From positions 1 to 9,252 of the forward strand of contig JAJDZO010000069.1 of NCBI GenBank assembly GCA_022824605.1: a stretch of DNA of 9,252 nt. The letters run 5' to 3'. This stretch comes from Acidimicrobiia bacterium. Its GTDB lineage: Bacteria > Actinomycetota > Acidimicrobiia > Acidimicrobiales > Aldehydirespiratoraceae. Below the pieces are notes generated by a model, which had not been told where the DNA came from, searched no databases, and saw only the letters and a program-made list of their open reading frames with translations. Below, one piece after another: positions 5,882 to 9,252 of the stretch; within the stretch, counting starts at the first letter, position 1; every line of letters starts with the position of its first letter. Position numbers and translations under genes: made by a program.

Positions 5882-7093
5882 TCACCCAGCCGAAAGGACC
5901 TCGGACCAGGTCTCCGCGAAAATGGCGTGCGATTCGTCGCGGACCTGCCATGTGAGCCGTTCCCGGATCTCGTCGGTCAGTACCAGACCGCTGCCCTCGA
6001 CCACGTCGAAGTATCCGTCCGACAGCAGCGGCGGCACGGTCAGGTTCGGCGTGTAGCCGATCGTGAACTCGGTGATGAGTGCGCCGATGTCGGGCTCGAG
6101 CATGTAGTTCATGAACACATGCGCGGTGTAGGGGTCGGGTGCGTCGGCCGGCACGACCATGCCGTCCTGCCAGATGATGCCGCCCTCATCGGGGATGATG
6201 TAGCGGATGTTGGGATTGTCTAGGTAGGCGATACCGGCCGCGAACCCCCACGACATCGCCGCGAGCACCTCGCCGCTGGCCAGATTGCCGATGTAGTTGG
6301 CCGAGTCGAAGCCCGACACGCAGTCCCGGGCCTCCAGGATCAGGTCGAGAGCGGCTTCGTGGGCGGCTGGGTCGGTCTCGTTCCAGTCGTAGCCCAGGTA
6401 GGCGAGGGCCGAGCCGATCACCTCGCGCTGGTCCTCCAGCAACGACGACTGGCCACACAGCGGGTTCTGATCGTAGATCGCGCTCCAGCTGGTGGGCGGC
6501 GTGTCGAAAGCGGTGGTGTCGAACGCGTAACCGGTGGTTGAGTACTGGTAGGGCAGCGAGTACACGTTGCCGGGGTCGTAGTAGGCGTCCATCTGGTTCG
6601 GGTCGAGGTTGGCGGCGTTGGGAACCTCGCTCAGATCCAGTTCGGCCAGCAGCCCCTGGTCGGCCATGATGCCGATGGCATAGTCGGTGACGATCACGAG
6701 GCTGTAGCCGGAGTTGCCGGCGTCGACCTTGGCGATGGCCTCCTCGTTGGCGACATGGGTGTCGAGGGTCACGCTCACTCCGCATTCGGCTTCGAACATC
6801 TCAAGGATGGCCTCGTCGATGTAGTCGGCCCAGTTCAAGAAGTTGATCGAGTCGCCAAGACGGGACGGGTCGCCGCAGCGGCCGGTGGCAGGCTCATCGG
6901 CGGGCGCGGGCTGCTCAGGTTCGGGTGCCTCCGGCTCCGGCTCAGCGGGTGCGGCGGTGACTTCGGGCGCGGCCGCCGTGGTCGGTGGCGCAGCCTCCTC
7001 GTCGTCTTCTCCGCATCCGGCCGCGAGTACCGCGCCCACGGCCAATACGGCCAGAAGTCGCAGCAACGCGGAGCGCTTGGTGAACATGTACAT
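5882..7093 (-). CDS. potD: PotD-like polyamine/cationic amine-binding lipoprotein of an ABC transporter
   Basis: A 403-aa secreted lipoprotein. Seen: a basic N-terminus, a hydrophobic stretch at 10-25 and lipobox LAAGC with lipidated Cys27; a Glu/Pro/Ala linker (28-70); then a PotD-type periplasmic binding fold. By my hand alignment to E. coli PotD, the polyamine-contacting residues are largely kept: Trp88 and Tyr91 (NWADY), Tyr138, Asp221 and Glu224 (EDQREV), Trp282, Trp308 and Asp310 (WQDG), Tyr347 and Gln383, corresponding to PotD Trp34, Tyr37, Tyr85, Asp168, Glu171, Trp229, Trp255, Asp257, Tyr293 and Gln327. This predicts a ligand with a primary ammonium group, such as a di- or polyamine or possibly histamine. 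Four further cysteines (73, 104, 213, 258) could form two disulfides. The gene follows both permease genes. The start at 7093 has GGGAGG 4 nt upstream; an ATG two codons later (7087) is also possible. Confidence 0.92.
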   Translation of the reverse strand: MYMFTKRSALLRLLAVLAVGAVLAAGCGEDDEEAAPPTTAAAPEVTAAPAEPEPEAPEPEQPAPADEPATGRCGDPSRLGDSINFLNWADYIDEAILEMFEAECGVSVTLDTHVANEEAIAKVDAGNSGYSLVIVTDYAIGIMADQGLLAELDLSEVPNAANLDPNQMDAYYDPGNVYSLPYQYSTTGYAFDTTAFDTPPTSWSAIYDQNPLCGQSSLLEDQREVIGSALAYLGYDWNETDPAAHEAALDLILEARDCVSGFDSANYIGNLASGEVLAAMSWGFAAGIAYLDNPNIRYIIPDEGGIIWQDGMVVPADAPDPYTAHVFMNYMLEPDIGALITEFTIGYTPNLTVPPLLSDGYFDVVEGSGLVLTDEIRERLTWQVRDESHAIFAETWSEVLSAG

Positions 7094-7097
7094 GGTT

Positions 7098-7103
7098 CCT
7101 CCC
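7098..7103 (-). promoter_or_regulatory. Ribosome binding site of the binding-protein gene, touching the preceding stop
   Basis: GGGAGG on the minus strand within the 9-bp gap between the potC-like stop (TAG, 7105-7103) and the ATG at 7093; its first base is the G of that TAG. The spacing is 4 nt to the first ATG and 10 nt to the in-frame ATG at 7087. A strong site fits the high expression usually needed for a binding protein. Confidence 0.7.
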
Positions 7104-8017
7104 TAGGTGTTTGGTGGACTGTGTTGAGGATCGAGACGGGGTGTGCCGGCATCCGCTGGGCGGTCTTGGGGGAGTTGGCGCAGCCGCCGCCTGGCGGCGC
7201 CGGTCTGGATCGTGAGCGCGCCGACCAGAAGCAGGGTGGAAGCGGCGAAGATCAAGGTGGAGACGGCGTTGACTTCTGGACTGATCGTGCGTCGCAGCTG
7301 GCCGAACACCTCGATCGGCAAGGTGGTGGCGCCCGGTCCCGCCACAAAGAAGGTGATCACGAAGTTGTCGAGCGACAGGGTGAACGACAACAGTGCGCCT
7401 CCGAGCACCCCCGGTGCTATCGACGGCAGCGTGACCCGCCAGAACGTGGTCCAGCGGCTGGCACCGAGATCCTGTGCGGCCTCCTCGACAGCCGGATCGA
7501 GGTTGCGCAGGCTGGAACGCACCACGAGTGCCACGAAGGCGGTGCAGAAGGCGACGTGGGCGATGACGACTGTGGGCCGGCCGAGCCGGAACGCGTCCGC
7601 CGCGCTGCGCCCGAGCATGTCGTTGAGCCGGCCGAGAACGAGCGAGAAGAACGCCAGCAGAGCCACCCCGGTCACGATCTCCGGCGCGATCACCGGCAGG
7701 TACACGGCCTGCTCGGCAGCCCTGCGTCCCCGGAAGACGTGACGGTCCAGCGCCAGCGACAGCATCGTGCCGAGCACCACCGCGATGGCGGTGGCGACTA
7801 CCGCGATCACAATCGAGTTCACCGTCGCCGACCTGATCTGGTCGTTGTCGGCGAGCCTGGCGTACCACTCGGTTGTGAAGCCAGTCCAGCGTCCGCCGGT
7901 GCGGGCCTCGTTGAACGAGAACAGCACCAGCACGAACACCGGCAGGTAGAAGAACAGGTACACCACCGCGGCAGTGGCGCCGATCGCGGCCGCGGGGCCC
8001 CGCCGGGTGGCGCTCAC
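7103..8017 (-). CDS. potC: PotC-like ABC transporter permease
   Basis: A 304-aa inner-membrane permease with a GTG start at 8017. Seen: a first membrane segment near residues 9-30 ending in FSFNEA, several further hydrophobic segments, and the EAA loop that docks to the ATPase at 178-203 (EEAAQDLGAS through PSIAPG). The following segment, SFTLSLDNFVITFFVAGPG, then TLPIEVFGQLRRTISPEVNA, is the PotC/YdcV signature. The C-terminal tail after about 275 is Arg/Pro-rich and cytoplasmic. It would pair with the PotB-like subunit to form the pore. The GTGA overlap with the upstream permease stop fixes this start; the same frame stays open to 8998, but that part is an antisense-like shadow inside the potB-like gene with no membrane pattern. 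Confidence 0.93.
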   Translation of the reverse strand: MSATRRGPAAAIGATAAVVYLFFYLPVFVLVLFSFNEARTGGRWTGFTTEWYARLADNDQIRSATVNSIVIAVVATAIAVVLGTMLSLALDRHVFRGRRAAEQAVYLPVIAPEIVTGVALLAFFSLVLGRLNDMLGRSAADAFRLGRPTVVIAHVAFCTAFVALVVRSSLRNLDPAVEEAAQDLGASRWTTFWRVTLPSIAPGVLGGALLSFTLSLDNFVITFFVAGPGATTLPIEVFGQLRRTISPEVNAVSTLIFAASTLLLVGALTIQTGAARRRLRQLPQDRPADAGTPRLDPQHSPPNT

Positions 8018-9066
8018 AGCAGATCGGCTCCGTCTCGGCGCCCGACCACGAAATAGAGGCTCAGGATGGTGACGAGGCTGAACAGGGTGGCCAAGGCCGC
8101 GCCGAGGGGCCAGTTGAAGGCCTCCCCGAACTGCAAGTCGAGCAGGTTGGCGATCATGTTGGTCTTGCCGCCGCCCAGCAGTGTCGGCACGAGGTACTGC
8201 GAGACCGACAGGACGAAGACCATGACCGACCCCACCGTCAGACCGGGCCGGATCAGGGGTACGAACACGTCCACGAACACCTGCGGTGGTCTGGCGCCGA
8301 GATCGCGGGCCGCTTCCATCTGGACGCGGTCGGAGCGCTCGATGGCTGCGTACAGCGGAAGGACCATGAACGGCAGCGCGGTGTAGACCAGTCCCAGCAG
8401 CACCGCGAACCGGGTGTTCAAAAAGACCTGGCGCTCGAGTCCGAGGCTCTCGATGGCGTTGTTGAGCGGTCCGGTGTTGGACAACACGAAGCGGATCGCG
8501 AAGGTCCGCACGAGCATCGAGGTCCAGAACGGGATCATCACCGCCACCAGCAGTGCGTTCTTGGTGATCCGGCTGCGGCGGGAGCTGATGAACACCGCCA
8601 ACGGCAAGGCCAACCCGATGCACAGCACCGTGGCCCACACCGACCACACCACCGACCGGGCGAACACCGCGGTGTAGTTGTTGTAGGCGCCGGCGAGATG
8701 GTTGACGCCGGCCAGCACACCCACCGCAGCCGCCACGACCAGCGCGCCGCGGACGCTGCGTCGCAGGTACCGGGCGGCGGCTGCCAGCGGCAAGGTCGCC
8801 AGAGCGGCGGCCGCGACGGCTCGGATCGCGGCTGAGCCCAGCGTCGCCCAGCCGGCGTCGGAGCGGCGTCCCTTGGAGACGATCTCGGCCCAGGCGTCGC
8901 CGGTGAGTTCCCAGATGACCCCGCCGCCCAGCTTCGGCGTCAACAGCGAGTAGACGACGATCAACGCGCCGGGCACCACATAGGTCAACGTGATCCATGT
9001 GGTGCCGGGCGCCAGCAACGCGGCGACACGCCTGCGTCGGCGCTGGGCGGAGGTGGCGGGGGCCAT
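8014..9066 (-). CDS. potB: PotB-like ABC transporter permease with a membrane insertion
   Basis: A 350-aa inner-membrane permease. Seen: an Arg-rich start (9-13); a first membrane segment at 22-42; NNYTAVFARS (129-138), matching the NYTRLF region of PotB; MIPFWTSMLVRTFA; LVYTALPFMVLPLYAAIE; and the EAA loop at 251-275 (EAARDLGA through LIRPG). The region around QFGEAFNWPLGAA is typical of PotB. It is longer than the usual PotB (about 275-300 aa): between the first membrane segment and NYT there is an extra stretch of about 70 residues (57-128) with two hydrophobic segments near 75-98 and 105-121, which would keep the topology even. The start at 9066 overlaps the upstream stop by one base (TGATG), and no separate Shine-Dalgarno is visible, suggesting translational coupling. 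Confidence 0.93.
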   Translation of the reverse strand: MAPATSAQRRRRRVAALLAPGTTWITLTYVVPGALIVVYSLLTPKLGGGVIWELTGDAWAEIVSKGRRSDAGWATLGSAAIRAVAAAALATLPLAAAARYLRRSVRGALVVAAAVGVLAGVNHLAGAYNNYTAVFARSVVWSVWATVLCIGLALPLAVFISSRRSRITKNALLVAVMIPFWTSMLVRTFAIRFVLSNTGPLNNAIESLGLERQVFLNTRFAVLLGLVYTALPFMVLPLYAAIERSDRVQMEAARDLGARPPQVFVDVFVPLIRPGLTVGSVMVFVLSVSQYLVPTLLGGGKTNMIANLLDLQFGEAFNWPLGAALATLFSLVTILSLYFVVGRRDGADLL

Positions 9067-9252
9067 CAGCCGTCGATCACGCAGGCCGCGTCGCGGCTCC
9101 AGCCCACCGTCACGGGGTCGCCGGGGCGGAACCGGCCGAACGGGTGGTGGCCGGCCTCGTTGTAGCGCAGCGCGACGATCGATGAGCCGTCGGCGAGTAT
9201 CACCGTGGCTTGAGTCGAGTCGCCCAGGAACAGCAGTTCGGCCATCTGGCCC
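9066..9252 (-). CDS. potA: PotA-like ABC transporter ATPase, C-terminal fragment (cut by window end)
   Basis: Translating the minus strand in the frame ending at the TGA of 9068-9066 gives about 61 residues with no stop. It includes AELLFLGDST, QATVILADGSSIVALR and FRPGDPVTVGWSRDAACVID. This is the TOBE-type C-terminal domain of PotA/FbpC-like importer ATPases: FLG, then a beta strand with a DG turn, then PGDxVxVxW. The Walker A, Walker B and signature motifs would lie beyond the window. Position directly before the two permease genes, with a one-base overlap, supports this. It would be the first transporter gene in view and possibly not the first of the operon. Confidence 0.82.
   Translation of the reverse strand, partial: GQMAELLFLGDSTQATVILADGSSIVALRYNEAGHHPFGRFRPGDPVTVGWSRDAACVIDG

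Noticed and set aside
6755..8056. Plus-strand open frame (433 codons) opposite the potD/potC-like genes
   Set aside because: The translation is Arg/Gly/His-rich without domains, while the opposite strand encodes textbook transporter motifs.
8018..8998. Upstream in-frame extension of the potC-like gene (frame open to 8998)
   Set aside because: It lies inside the potB-like gene, its translation is Arg-rich without membrane segments, and the GTG at 8017 gives a normal-length PotC with a 4-bp overlap.

Overview
The window is high-GC DNA (roughly two thirds G+C), almost entirely coding, and most likely from an actinobacterium. The clues are a MarP-type serine protease, a lipoprotein with an acidic Pro/Ala linker, GTG starts, and a histamine-dehydrogenase-like flavoenzyme best known from Nocardioides. 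I cannot name the genus.

Layout. Bases 2-808 (+) hold the C-terminal part of a MarP-like trypsin-fold protease, whose N-terminus probably lies outside the window. Everything else, 797-9252, is one tightly packed minus-strand operon read from high to low coordinates: potA-like ATPase (only the C-terminal TOBE end is present), potB-like permease, potC-like permease, potD-like binding lipoprotein, FAD-dependent monooxygenase-like protein, RidA/YjgF-family protein, HutI (imidazolonepropionase)-family amidohydrolase, and a trimethylamine-dehydrogenase-family flavoprotein. Junctions are TGATG, GTGA, 9 bp, 15 bp, ATGA, ATGA and 20 bp. There is no room for an internal terminator, and the promoter must lie beyond 9252. 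The last gene meets the protease gene tail to tail with a 12-bp overlap. No stretch over 300 bases lacks a gene, and I see no tRNA, rRNA, CRISPR array or IS element.

How the genes may work together. The flavoprotein keeps the cysteinyl-FMN Cys and 4Fe-4S cysteines of trimethylamine dehydrogenase (TMADH), but its substrate pocket is Gln60/Trp263/Asp354 in place of the Tyr/Trp/Trp aromatic bowl. That is the pattern reported for histamine dehydrogenase (Gln65/Trp267/Asp358), with nearly the same spacing. The HutI-family hydrolase and the monooxygenase then suggest an aerobic histamine route: Pot-type uptake, oxidative deamination to imidazole acetaldehyde, oxidation to imidazole-4-acetate (aldehyde dehydrogenase not in the window), monooxygenation to imidazolone acetate, and ring opening by the HutI-like enzyme to formiminoaspartate. 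Family assignments are secure. The histamine route is an inference resting mainly on the pocket residues and the co-occurrence of a HutI homologue. The main alternative is catabolism of another cationic amine such as putrescine or agmatine, because the PotD-like protein keeps the polyamine-type pocket.
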